DNA of 64,000 nucleotides, taken from assembly GCA_046349915.1 (NCBI GenBank), contig JAXMBL010000007.1, forward strand, positions 186,001 through 250,000. Direction: 5' to 3'. The notes under the pieces are model-generated. The model was not told the DNA's origin. It saw nothing but the letters and a program-made list of their open reading frames with translations, and made no database searches. The stretch is from CAIXSC01 sp046349915. Lineage in GTDB: Bacteria > Planctomycetota > Planctomycetia > Pirellulales > Pirellulaceae. The position numbers were made by a program, and so were the translations under genes. Positions 54,687 to 62,640 of this stretch are shown here, one piece after another (within the stretch, counting starts at the first letter, position 1; every line of letters starts with the position of its first letter).

Positions 54687-56186
54687 ATGCACAGTCCCCA
54701 AAAATCTCCCGACGAAGCTCAACCAAATGATCGTCGCATGGATCGTCGGGATCATGGCAACACCGAAATCTCGCACTCGCGCGTGGCCAACTTTTGCGAT
54801 CGTCCGTCGCGGCGGAGGTTGATACAACTGGGTGGGGTCACACTGGCGGGGTTGGGGTTACCGCAGTTGTTGTCGGCTGGAGTGGCGAACGCCGGAACTG
54901 GTTCATCCGCTCGCACTAAGTCGTGCATCTTCATCGTGCAATACGGCGGGGCGCCTCATCACGATACGCTTGATCCCAAGCCTGATGCTCCTCGTGAGAT
55001 TCGCGGCCTCTACCAACCCATCGCCACGAGCGTGCCTGGAGTTCACGTGAGTGAGATGCTGCCACGACTAGCTCAACTGGCGCATCGCTACTGCCTGGTG
55101 CGTAGCATGACGCATGGCAGCGGCGGTCATATGGATGGCATGCATGTCTGTTTGAGTGGGCAGTCGAACAGCAGCAATCAAGACGATTCACCCTATTTCG
55201 GTTCGATGCTGTCGAAACTCCTTCCTGCATCCAGCAACATTCCATCTTATGTTTGGGTCCAGAATTTAGCCGGAGATGTCGGACTCCGATACGAGGGAGG
55301 CGGGCGACTCGGGGCGCTCTACGCACCGCTTCGCGTAGGAAAGGATCTCGAGAACCCGGCGCAGCGAGAATTTCGATTCAAAGGGTTTGAGCCCGCGCCA
55401 GGATTGGATTCCAGTCGCATGCATACGCGACTCGCTTTGCTCGATCAATTACAGGCTACCGCTGGCGGTTATTCAGCGTCGGCGACGCCGCGATTGGCGA
55501 CGGTCGATCCGGCGGCGGCGCTCCGTGGTTTTCAGTCGCAAGCGTTGGAGTTGGTGACCGGCGCTACCGCACGTCAGGCCTTTGAATTGGAACGAGAGCG
55601 GTCGGAAACTCGCGAGCGCTATGGCTGGCATCCACTCGGACAAAACCTCCTGCTGGCTCGACGCTTGATCGAGGCTGGCGTCCGTACGGTCAACGTGACT
55701 GCTTGGTGTGGCGTTCCCGTTGGCGAGGCTTTTCGCAATGTGCAGACGTGGGATATGCATGCGGTGCTCTACTCGGGTAGCGACAACATCTACGGTAACT
55801 CGGCCTATGGTCTCAACTTTGTCCTGCCGCGACTCGATCAAGCGGTGTCGACTTTGTTGGAGGATTTGAGCGAGCGCGGCTTACTCGAGGACACTTTGGT
55901 GGTCATGGTTGGCGAGTTTGGCCGGACGCCGAAGTTCGAGAATGGCGACAAAGGACGAGGGCATTGGCCCAATGCCTACACGGCGCTGTTGGCGGGTGCT
56001 GGTATTCGCGGCGGCATGGTCTACGGTGCTTCGGATAAGGAGGGGGCTTTTGTGAGGGAGTCGCCCGTGACTCCGGAGAACTTTGGCGCGACCCTCTATC
56101 ATGCGTTGGGCGCACCCACTCGCTTTCCCGACGATATCTCGCGGCGAGTCAGTGAAGGGGAACCTGTGCGAGCGCTGTTTGGGTAA
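54687..56186 (+). CDS. DUF1501 protein without adjacent PSD1 partner
   Basis: A 499-residue protein; AGGAG lies 8 nt before ATG 54687. A Tat-like signal at residues 42-68 (SRRRLIQLGGVTLAGLGLPQ). The body has IVQYGGAPHHDTLDPKPDAP, CLVRSMTHGSGGHMDGMHVC, and LVVMVGEFGRTPKFENGDKG with the GEFGRTP element. The protein belongs to the alkaline-phosphatase-like fold. Unlike the gene at 43860, no DUF1549/DUF1553 gene precedes it; an M23 gene is divergent and a riboswitch-like leader follows. It may act alone or with a distant partner. Confidence 0.92.
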   Translation: MHSPQKSPDEAQPNDRRMDRRDHGNTEISHSRVANFCDRPSRRRLIQLGGVTLAGLGLPQLLSAGVANAGTGSSARTKSCIFIVQYGGAPHHDTLDPKPDAPREIRGLYQPIATSVPGVHVSEMLPRLAQLAHRYCLVRSMTHGSGGHMDGMHVCLSGQSNSSNQDDSPYFGSMLSKLLPASSNIPSYVWVQNLAGDVGLRYEGGGRLGALYAPLRVGKDLENPAQREFRFKGFEPAPGLDSSRMHTRLALLDQLQATAGGYSASATPRLATVDPAAALRGFQSQALELVTGATARQAFELERERSETRERYGWHPLGQNLLLARRLIEAGVRTVNVTAWCGVPVGEAFRNVQTWDMHAVLYSGSDNIYGNSAYGLNFVLPRLDQAVSTLLEDLSERGLLEDTLVVMVGEFGRTPKFENGDKGRGHWPNAYTALLAGAGIRGGMVYGASDKEGAFVRESPVTPENFGATLYHALGAPTRFPDDISRRVSEGEPVRALFG

Positions 56187-56247
56187 TGTTTGATTTTCCG
56201 TAAGTCTTTGGCTCGCTGATCTTTGCAGGTCGTTTCGTCGGTTGCCG

Positions 56248-56278
56248 TTGACGGCGAGCCGGTGGCGATCGTTATAAT
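56248..56278 (+). promoter_or_regulatory. Sigma-70-type promoter for the riboswitch leader
   Basis: TTGACG (56248-56253), 19-nt spacer, TATAAT (56273-56278). A perfect -10 about 25 nt before the aptamer. The spacer is slightly longer than optimal. Confidence 0.65.
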
Positions 56279-56303
56279 GCTGGTGTAACGCAGCCTAATC
56301 TAA

Positions 56304-56463
56304 GGTCGCAAATGACCGAGGAGCGGGGGAACCAATTGCATCACTCGGCGTCGCATTTTTCGCGACGTGAAAGGGATGCCGGGGCGCAGATCCGCGAGAC
56401 AAACGTCGAGTGGATCGGGGCACTTTCAAGCTCTAGCCCGTCAGCTAACCTCGTCGGCGGACC
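56304..56463 (+). promoter_or_regulatory. c-di-AMP riboswitch-like aptamer (ydaO-yuaA class)
   Basis: The 5' part reads GGTCGCAAATGACCGAGGAG then CGGGGGAACCA and the 3' part AGCCCGTCAGCTAACCTCGT then CGGCGGACC, both hallmarks of the ydaO-yuaA class known to bind c-di-AMP. CGAGG (5') pairs with CCTCG (3') and the ends GGTC/GACC close P1. The middle has a GCGTCGC/GCGACG hairpin. One expected internal piece (GGGGUGAAUC-like) is weak here, so the class call is by conserved ends and pairing. It follows a good promoter and lies upstream of the SPFH gene, its likely target. No terminator-like hairpin with T-run was found between it and the gene. Confidence 0.78.
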
Positions 56464-56823
56464 GACCACGTGTGTCGATCCAAGTTGGAAGGGCATCTCG
56501 TTTGAGCCGATCCATGGTGGATCGTGGTCAGCATGTTGTGTCGTGCGGTTCTTTGTGAGCCGAAGGTGCGTCGTAAATCGACGTAACCGCGCCGTTTCCC
56601 TCGCGCTGATCCCGTGGGGGATATCGTCGACCGATCGTCTGTGACGCATGTCGCCCTGCGAATTGCTCGGCTTCTCCAGCGTCTACTTTGGCGGCTCGGT
56701 TCGACGTTAGCGGATTTCAACCGTGCCTTAACGCGGAATCGCCACGACTCGCTCAACGCTCTATGCCGATTTATGCGCCGTTCCAACCGACCACGATGAG
56801 TCGGAATGGCTGGGGGTGAATGT
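56464..56823 (+). other. Leader between aptamer and SPFH gene
   Basis: 360 nt without a credible protein gene. Small reading frames at 56512 (14 codons) and 56614-56799 (61 codons) have no good start context. GATCCATGGTGGATC (about 56506-56520) can form a short hairpin. The region may hold the expression platform. Confidence 0.45.
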
Positions 56824-59052
56824 ATGTTTACGAATGCAGGAGAGGGACTTTTGATTTGGGGGGCTCTTGACGGCGGTGCGGGGGCATGGGCGGGCTTCAC
56901 CCTCATCGCACTGCTGGCGGCCGCGTTGATTGTGGCCGTGGTTACGGTCAGGTTTATTCCCAACAACCGCGTGGGTGTGGTCGAAAAGCTCTGGTCGAAG
57001 AACGGTTCGGTGAGCGAGGGACGAATTCTGGCGCTCGAGGGCGAAGCCGGCTATCAGACCAATTTGCTGCGAGGTGGTCTGCATTGGGGTTATTGGCGCT
57101 GGCAGTATCGCATTCACAAGACATCGCTGGTCACGATCCCGCAAGGCAAGATTGGCTACGTTTACGCGCGGGATGGTGAACCTTTGTCGCCCGCTCAGAC
57201 CTTGGCGCGGATCGTCGACTGTAACCACTTTCAGGATGCGGAAGCGTTCTTGGGAATGTCTTCCCCCGAGTCGGCTCGGGGCCAGCGAGGTCGACAGCTG
57301 GCGATCTTGCGCGAAGGCGTCTATGCCATCAATCCCGCACTGTTCGTGGTGATGACGGAGGATGCGATCTATGCGCTGCCGTCGCTGCTGTCACGGCAAG
57401 AGGCGGAAACGGTCAAGGGTTGGCATGCGGAGATGGTCGAACGCAACGGTTTCGCGGCCGTGGTGATCGGCCAATTGCTGCCGACCAGCGACCCCCTTCA
57501 TCCTGAACAGACCATTGAGGTGGACGGAATTGGTATTGTTACGGTACACGATGGACCTTCGTTGCCGCCGGGCGAGATCATTGCGCCGCCTGTCGGGGAG
57601 CAACCCGGGCTAGTGAGTTATCACAATAACTTCCAGAGCCCGGCCGCGTTTCTCGAAGCAGGGGGACGACGCGGTCGACAGTTCCAAACACTGACGGATG
57701 GCACCTATTTCATCAATCGTTGGTTCGCGACAGTCGAGCACTTGCCGAAGACGGTTGTGCCGATCGGGTATGTGGGAGTGGTGGTGAGTTACTTCGGTCG
57801 AGATGGGCAAGACGTATCGGGCGAGACATTTCGTCACGGCGAACGAGTCGCCGAAGGGAATCGAGGCGTCTGGCAACGTCCTTTGGGACCCGGCAAGTAT
57901 GCCTTCAACACCTATGCAGGGAACATCGCGCTCGTCCCCACGACGAACTTTGTGCTGCATTGGGTCACCGGAAAGAGCGAGTCGCATCGTTACGACGAAA
58001 GTCTGCGATCGATCGAACTCGTTACACGCGACGCCTACGAGCCGCGGTTGCCGCTGTCGGTGGTCGTGCATATCGACTATCAGCGCGCACCGAACGTGAT
58101 TCAACGCTTTGGCGATGTGAAGAAGCTGATCACTCAGACGCTCGATCCGCTCCTGTCAGCCTATTTTCGCGATATTGCTCACAAAAAGACCATGCTCGAA
58201 TTGCTGCACGACCGCGATCGAATTCAAGCGGAGGCGCGCGAGGAATTACGCAGGAAGTTTCATGACTTTGATATCGAGTGCGTCGACGTATTGATTGGCA
58301 AACCCGATACCGACGCGAAGGATGACAAGATCGAGTCGCTGTTGGAGCAATTGCGAACGCGTCAGCTTTCGTTCGAACAGTTGGAAACCTACGAACGGCA
58401 GCGGGCCGCGGCGGAGAAGAAACGTGAACTGCACGAGGCGCAGGCGCTGGCGGAAATGCAGACGCAGTTGACGAACACGCGGGTCCGCGCTCAGATCGCG
58501 GAGAGCGAAGGCGCCGCTGAATTGGCTCGAGCAAAAAAGCTGGCGGAGAAACAGGTGGTTATGGCCGACGCCGACTTGGCTCAATCAAGACGGAAGGCGG
58601 AACAGACGGTGGTGCTGGCGGAGGCTGATAGCCGTCGCGAAGTGTTGGCGGGCCAAGGGGCCGCGCAACGAGTGATGCAAGTGGGGCTTTCGGAAGCGGC
58701 GGTTTTAATGCGGAAAATCTCGTCCTACGGTGATCCGCGTCTCTACGCTCTGGAGCAGACAGCGGCTCAGTTGTCCCAGAGCAGTCAGCCGCTGGTTCCG
58801 GAGCGGGTCTTTGTATCGGGCGGCGTGGGAGGCGGTGGAACTGAAGGAGGAGTGAATGAAACGAGCACCGCGACGCTCCATGGATTGGCTGGGATGCTCT
58901 TGCAGTTGATGGTGGCGGAGAGGACGGCGTTTCAGCCGGCGACGAGCGCCGAGTTGGATTCGCTGCGCGAGTACACCGAGCGAGCAACTCGCGATGCGTT
59001 AGCGCTCCTGCAAGCGAAGACGCCGTCCGGTAGTAGCCCGCTCACTTCGTGA
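56824..59052 (+). CDS. SPFH/flotillin-like membrane protein with tandem N-terminal modules
   Basis: A 742-residue protein from ATG 56824 (GGGGGTGA 4 nt before; ATG 56806 also in frame). One membrane helix (about 14-45) is followed by about three related modules (res 100-370): IPQGKIGYVYARDGEP...NHFQDAEAF...REGVYAINP, then DGIGIVTVHDGPSLPPG...NNFQSPAAF...TDGTYFINR, then IGYVGVVVSYFGRDGQDV. A band-7-like region with RVTVHIDY-type strands and a long coiled coil (about 450-640) follow, as in YqiK-type SPFH proteins, which organise membrane domains. The last codons and TGA lie in a palindromic repeat. Downstream of a c-di-AMP-riboswitch-like leader, so it may respond to envelope or osmotic state. 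Confidence 0.87.
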   Translation: MFTNAGEGLLIWGALDGGAGAWAGFTLIALLAAALIVAVVTVRFIPNNRVGVVEKLWSKNGSVSEGRILALEGEAGYQTNLLRGGLHWGYWRWQYRIHKTSLVTIPQGKIGYVYARDGEPLSPAQTLARIVDCNHFQDAEAFLGMSSPESARGQRGRQLAILREGVYAINPALFVVMTEDAIYALPSLLSRQEAETVKGWHAEMVERNGFAAVVIGQLLPTSDPLHPEQTIEVDGIGIVTVHDGPSLPPGEIIAPPVGEQPGLVSYHNNFQSPAAFLEAGGRRGRQFQTLTDGTYFINRWFATVEHLPKTVVPIGYVGVVVSYFGRDGQDVSGETFRHGERVAEGNRGVWQRPLGPGKYAFNTYAGNIALVPTTNFVLHWVTGKSESHRYDESLRSIELVTRDAYEPRLPLSVVVHIDYQRAPNVIQRFGDVKKLITQTLDPLLSAYFRDIAHKKTMLELLHDRDRIQAEAREELRRKFHDFDIECVDVLIGKPDTDAKDDKIESLLEQLRTRQLSFEQLETYERQRAAAEKKRELHEAQALAEMQTQLTNTRVRAQIAESEGAAELARAKKLAEKQVVMADADLAQSRRKAEQTVVLAEADSRREVLAGQGAAQRVMQVGLSEAAVLMRKISSYGDPRLYALEQTAAQLSQSSQPLVPERVFVSGGVGGGGTEGGVNETSTATLHGLAGMLLQLMVAERTAFQPATSAELDSLREYTERATRDALALLQAKTPSGSSPLTS

Positions 59053-59295
59053 GCGGTAAGCCGCGTGGCCTGCGAACGCCCCTCGCCGCCAGCCAAACCA
59101 CGTTGGTGGCGGAATGATGCACGGAAATCACAGCTCGACGGACTAGAAGTCCGTCGTACGGTAGTAGCCCGCTCACTTCGTGAGCGGTAAGCCGCGTGGC
59201 CTGCGAACGCCCCTCGCCGCCAGCCAAACCACGTTGGTGGCGGAATGAGGCGCGGAAATCAACGCTCGACGGACTAGAAGTCCGTCGTACAGTTG
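59034..59295. repeat. Tandem palindrome repeat (two 131-bp units)
   Basis: Each unit begins GTAGTAGCCCGCTCACTTCG, with palindrome CCGCTCACTTCGTGAGCGG (59038-59056; 59169-59187), and ends with CGACGGACTAGAAGTCCGTC plus G (59136-59156; 59267-59287). The first palindrome contains the stop codon of the SPFH gene. Located between convergent genes. Confidence 0.92.
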
Positions 59296-59304
59296 GGCAG
59301 ACGG

Positions 59305-59841
59305 CTATTTCGCGTCGATGCCGAGTTCCTTCAGTTTGGCGGCGACGTCGGTGCCGTGCGACATGGTCTTCACGGCTTTGTCGATGTGGAGGATTTTGCC
59401 ATCCTTGCCAATGTAGATGGTCCAGCGGCGAGGACGCATTTGTTGGGCGTCGGTTACTCCGAGCGGGTCGGAGAGCTTGCGGCTGGGATCGCTCAAGATG
59501 GGGTAATCGAGCTCGAGGGATTCAGCGAACTTCTTGTTCGTTTCCGCGTCGTCGCAGCTGGCGGTGAAGTAGGCGACGTTGAACTTGCGAATCGCCTCGC
59601 CGTGTTGACGCAACGATTTGCACTCGTTGGTGCAGCCGCCGGTGAAGGCCTTGGGATACCAAGCGATGACGACTGCCTGTTTGCCGACATAGTCCGACAG
59701 CTTATGAGTCTTGCCGTCGCTCCCTGGCAACTCAAAGGCAGGAGCGGCGTCGCCTTCCTTGATTTCGGCAAGGGCGGCGGGGGCTACGAGTAGCAGAGAG
59801 GCAAGAAATGCAAGCAGCGAATTCAGGGCGAAACGAGACAT
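59305..59841 (-). CDS. Exported thioredoxin-fold peroxiredoxin (AhpC/TSA, Bcp-like)
   Basis: A 178-residue protein with a signal peptide (2-25, ending ALAEI). The mature part has PAFELPGSDGKTHKLSDYVG, YPKAFTGGCTNECKSLRQHG (peroxidatic Cys in the GGCTNEC motif; a second Cys four residues later, as in atypical 2-Cys Bcp types), ASCDDAETNKKFAESL, and RRWTIYIGKDGKI. It would reduce peroxides in the periplasm. Unusual is the export signal, since most Bcp enzymes are cytoplasmic. Convergent with the SPFH gene. Confidence 0.92.
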   Translation of the reverse strand: MSRFALNSLLAFLASLLLVAPAALAEIKEGDAAPAFELPGSDGKTHKLSDYVGKQAVVIAWYPKAFTGGCTNECKSLRQHGEAIRKFNVAYFTASCDDAETNKKFAESLELDYPILSDPSRKLSDPLGVTDAQQMRPRRWTIYIGKDGKILHIDKAVKTMSHGTDVAAKLKELGIDAK

Positions 59842-60076
59842 AAGGGGGGCTCCGGCGAAAGGTGGGAAAGTTCAGACGGACGCTTAGCGGGCCAGGATAG
59901 CCCGGACGTTACGGTAACACGTCGCTCGCATGCAAAAAAGCAGGGAAGGCGACTCCGTGGCCACCGCTAGGCATTGCCTCGGGCTTGCGAATGTCCCGAA
60001 AGCGAGTCCCACCCTTTGACGTCGCGCCGTCGAATCCTTAGATTGGGGAGTCGCGAGATGCGGTAGGCGTCTTGGC
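59842..60076. other. Upstream region of peroxiredoxin and SRP RNA
   Basis: 235 bp with no gene; it should hold divergent promoters for the peroxiredoxin gene and the SRP RNA. Nothing definite was identified. Confidence 0.5.
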
Positions 60077-60170
60077 GGAGAGCGGCCCTTGCGAGGGGGA
60101 GCCGTGAACCGGGTCAGGCCTTAACCGGAGCAGCCCTAAGCGAGGTACTCTTGTGTGAGGGCCGCTCTCC
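60077..60170 (+). ncRNA. ffs: Signal recognition particle RNA (4.5S type)
   Basis: A 94-nt RNA. The ends GGAGAGCGGCCCT and AGGGCCGCTCTCC pair perfectly over 13 bp. The core reads AACCGGGTCAGG...GAGCAGCCCTAAG, matching GGUCAGG and AGCAGCC of domain IV that bind Ffh, with GTGTG on the 3' side as in E. coli 4.5S. Its location directly before dnaX is seen in other bacteria. The apical loop, CC-TTAACC-GG, is not the usual GGAA/GNRA tetraloop. Length fits the small bacterial type without an Alu domain. Confidence 0.92.
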
Positions 60171-60212
60171 TTCAAGCTGTCGCGCCGACTTTCGTCCGAG
60201 CAGGGTGCAAGC

Positions 60213-62252
60213 ATGTCCTCCGACTCCATGTCCAACGCTAGCCCGGCTGCTCAAGAATCTGGCGAATATGTCGTCGTTGCTCGACGCTATCGGCCCCAAT
60301 CCTTCGAAGATCTAGTGGGGCAAGGGCAAGTTTCGCAGGCCCTCAGTAATGCCATCAATACGCATCGAGTGGGGCATGCCTATTTGTTCACGGGCGCCCG
60401 CGGGGTGGGAAAGACCTCGACGGCTCGCATTTTCGCGAAAGCCCTGAACTGCGTGCAAGGTCCCACGCCGACTCCCTGCAATCGTTGTGACATCTGTCAG
60501 GGGGTGGCTCAGGGAGGCGATGTCGACGTCATCGAGATCGACGGCGCCAGCAACCGGGGCATCGACGAGATTCGTCAGCTTCGATCCAATGTCAGCGTGC
60601 GTCCCAGTCGGGCTCGCTTCAAGATCTACATCATCGACGAAGTGCATATGCTCACCACCGCGGCCTTCAACGCTCTGTTGAAGACGCTGGAAGAGCCGCC
60701 CGAGCACGTCAAGTTCATCTTCTGCACAACCGATCCCGAGAAGATCCCGATCACGGTTCTCTCGCGGTGCCAGCGTTTCGATTTCCCTCCCGTTGAGGCC
60801 GACTCGATCATCGGCCGGCTACGCCATATCGTGGCGAGCGAAGGGCTGGAAGCGGACGACGAGGCCTTGCGTTTGTTGGCTCGCCGTGCCGCCGGATCGA
60901 TGCGCGACAGCCAATCGTTGCTCGAACAACTATTGGCCTTTACCTCCGGGCGGATCACCGTCGACGATGTCCATCGCATGCTGGGGACCGCTGGCGGCAA
61001 TCGACTTGCCAAACTGGCTCGCCACCTCATTGATCGTGATGCGGCAGGCGCCTTGGCCGAGTTGGAATCGGCCTTGCATCAGAGCATCGATGCGGGGCAG
61101 TTGGCCGAACAGCTACTGGGATATTTCCGAGATCTCATGGCTGTTTCCGTGGGGTGCTCGTCGGATCTGCTGTTGCACGCGAGTGCGTCGGATCATGAGG
61201 AGCTGCGCGAGTTAGCGGAACGTTTTGGGTTGGAAACGACGCTGGCGGCCGTTCAGGTGTTGGATGTCGCGGTGACCAAGATGCGTCACAGCGTGCACGC
61301 TCGAGTGCTGCTGGAAATCGCCCTGGTGCGTATCAGCCGCTTGGAAAACCTGGAAGAGTTGGCCCAACTGGCGGCTCGCCTGCAAGCGGGCGGTCCCCTG
61401 CCGACAGCGACCAGCGCCCGCATTCAACCCATGGCCGTGAAAGCTCCGCCGCTTCCCCAGAACGGCGGCGGTGACGAAAAAAAAAAGCCCCATGAGTTAG
61501 CGTCTTCGGTAAGCACCGCGGGGAGCCAAGCTAGTCCGGGCTTGGCTAGCTTGCCGTCGGCGTGGAGTGCGGCTTCCGCGCGGAGGCCGGACTCGCGGAC
61601 GCCAGACGTGGGGGGGCAAACGCCTCCCGAGGCTCGGCCTTCGCCAGCGGGCTCTTCGCGTGGTCAGGCAGGGGAATGGGTTGAATTGCCCGTGAGCGAT
61701 GGGACGGGGATGGAGGCAGAGGAGGCAAGCTCGAGCATCGCCGCGAATAGCTCGGGCGCGAATGGCTTGGGCGCGAATATCGCTGCTTCCAATATTTCTG
61801 CTTCCAATAGCACGGGCGCCGTCGAGACGGCCGTCGCCGCTCGTATCGCACTTCAACCCGCTACGGCTCGCCGAGTCTGGGAGGCGGCGCTTGATCTGAT
61901 GGAAGACATGACGGCCGACTTTGGGCGGTTCTTTGCGGCTTTGTCGGTCCCGGCCGGGGATCGGCTAGTGGTCACTTTTCGCCCCGAGTATACTCTGCAA
62001 AAACAGCAGTGCGAAAAGCCTGAGCGGCGGCAGAAGTTTGAACAGGCCGTGGCTCAGGTGGTGGGTCGCTCGGTGAAGGTGGAATTTGAGATGGTGGCGG
62101 GAGAGTCCAAGGCGCCGGAGCGTCGAGCGGCTCCTGTTTCGCGAGTGGTGCGAATTCGTGAACGCGAAAAGCACCCTTTAGTCCAGCAAGCGAAGAATAT
62201 GTTTGAAGCCGAGATTGTCGACGTCGTCGAACCGCGTGGTGAAGGAGGATAG
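60213..62252 (+). CDS. dnaX: DNA polymerase III subunit tau/gamma
   Basis: A 679-residue clamp-loader ATPase. Residues 20-260 are the AAA+ core: RRYRPQSFEDLVGQ, GARGVGKTSTARIFAKALNC (P-loop), zinc ligands in PCNRCDIC, IYIIDEVHMLTTAAFNALLK and SRCQRFDF, with GSMRDSQSLLEQ near 235. Domain III spans about 270-400. A low-complexity linker (about 415-555) is followed by a tau-type C-terminal domain (555-679). Codons 422-425 contain a run of ten A (61477-61486); slippage would give a product of 427 or 428 residues, close to E. coli gamma (431). It follows the SRP RNA gene and is followed at once by ybaB. Confidence 0.97.
   Translation: MSSDSMSNASPAAQESGEYVVVARRYRPQSFEDLVGQGQVSQALSNAINTHRVGHAYLFTGARGVGKTSTARIFAKALNCVQGPTPTPCNRCDICQGVAQGGDVDVIEIDGASNRGIDEIRQLRSNVSVRPSRARFKIYIIDEVHMLTTAAFNALLKTLEEPPEHVKFIFCTTDPEKIPITVLSRCQRFDFPPVEADSIIGRLRHIVASEGLEADDEALRLLARRAAGSMRDSQSLLEQLLAFTSGRITVDDVHRMLGTAGGNRLAKLARHLIDRDAAGALAELESALHQSIDAGQLAEQLLGYFRDLMAVSVGCSSDLLLHASASDHEELRELAERFGLETTLAAVQVLDVAVTKMRHSVHARVLLEIALVRISRLENLEELAQLAARLQAGGPLPTATSARIQPMAVKAPPLPQNGGGDEKKKPHELASSVSTAGSQASPGLASLPSAWSAASARRPDSRTPDVGGQTPPEARPSPAGSSRGQAGEWVELPVSDGTGMEAEEASSSIAANSSGANGLGANIAASNISASNSTGAVETAVAARIALQPATARRVWEAALDLMEDMTADFGRFFAALSVPAGDRLVVTFRPEYTLQKQQCEKPERRQKFEQAVAQVVGRSVKVEFEMVAGESKAPERRAAPVSRVVRIREREKHPLVQQAKNMFEAEIVDVVEPRGEGG
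61477..61486 (+). promoter_or_regulatory. A10 slippery run in dnaX
   Basis: Ten A residues read as GAA AAA AAA AAG in the zero frame. A -1 shift meets TGA at 61493-61495, a +1 shift meets TAG at 61498-61500. It can act by ribosomal frameshifting or transcriptional slippage to make a gamma-like product. Confidence 0.75.
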
Positions 62253-62253
62253 G

Positions 62254-62601
62254 ATGTTCAAGGGACTGGGCAATCTGGCGAGCATGATGAAGAATGCGTC
62301 GCAGATGGGCGAACGCATGAAGACGATGGGCGAAGAGCTGAAGTCGCGGCGAGTGACGGGGTCGGCGGAGGGCGGCTTGGTGGAGGTCGAAGCGAACGGG
62401 TTAGGCGAAATCCTCCGAGTGAAAATTGATCCCGGGTTAGTGGTGCGGGGCGAGCGAGCGAAGATCGAAGAGCTGTTGCCAGCGGCCTTCAATCAGGCAG
62501 CCGCGAAGGCTCGCGAGCTTCATCTGGAGGCGATGCGAGGACAAATGGGCGGGCTCGACCTGCCGGGCATGGAAGATATGCTGGGATCGCTGAAGGGCTA
62601 A
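62254..62601 (+). CDS. YbaB/EbfC family nucleoid-associated protein
   Basis: A 115-residue protein from ATG 62254, with GGAGG 8 nt before and one base between the dnaX stop and the start codon, so tightly coupled. MFKGLGNLASMMKNASQMGE is the amphipathic N-terminal helix; GLVEVEANGLGEILRVKIDP is the conserved beta-hairpin. YbaB binds DNA and is routinely found between dnaX and recR. Normal length. Confidence 0.96.
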   Translation: MFKGLGNLASMMKNASQMGERMKTMGEELKSRRVTGSAEGGLVEVEANGLGEILRVKIDPGLVVRGERAKIEELLPAAFNQAAAKARELHLEAMRGQMGGLDLPGMEDMLGSLKG

Positions 62602-62640
62602 TGGGGCCTGAAGGCGGGTGGATAGCAGCAGGATGCGACG

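Noticed and set aside
56312..56644. A 110-codon frame covering the riboswitch region
   Set aside because: Overlaps the conserved aptamer and lacks recognisable protein features or a good start site.
56614..56799. A 61-codon basic frame just before the SPFH gene
   Set aside because: No ribosome-binding site or similarity; kept only as a possible leader.
61477..61486. A10 run treated as a frameshift mutation in dnaX
   Set aside because: The zero frame reads through to a normal tau C-terminus, so the gene is intact.
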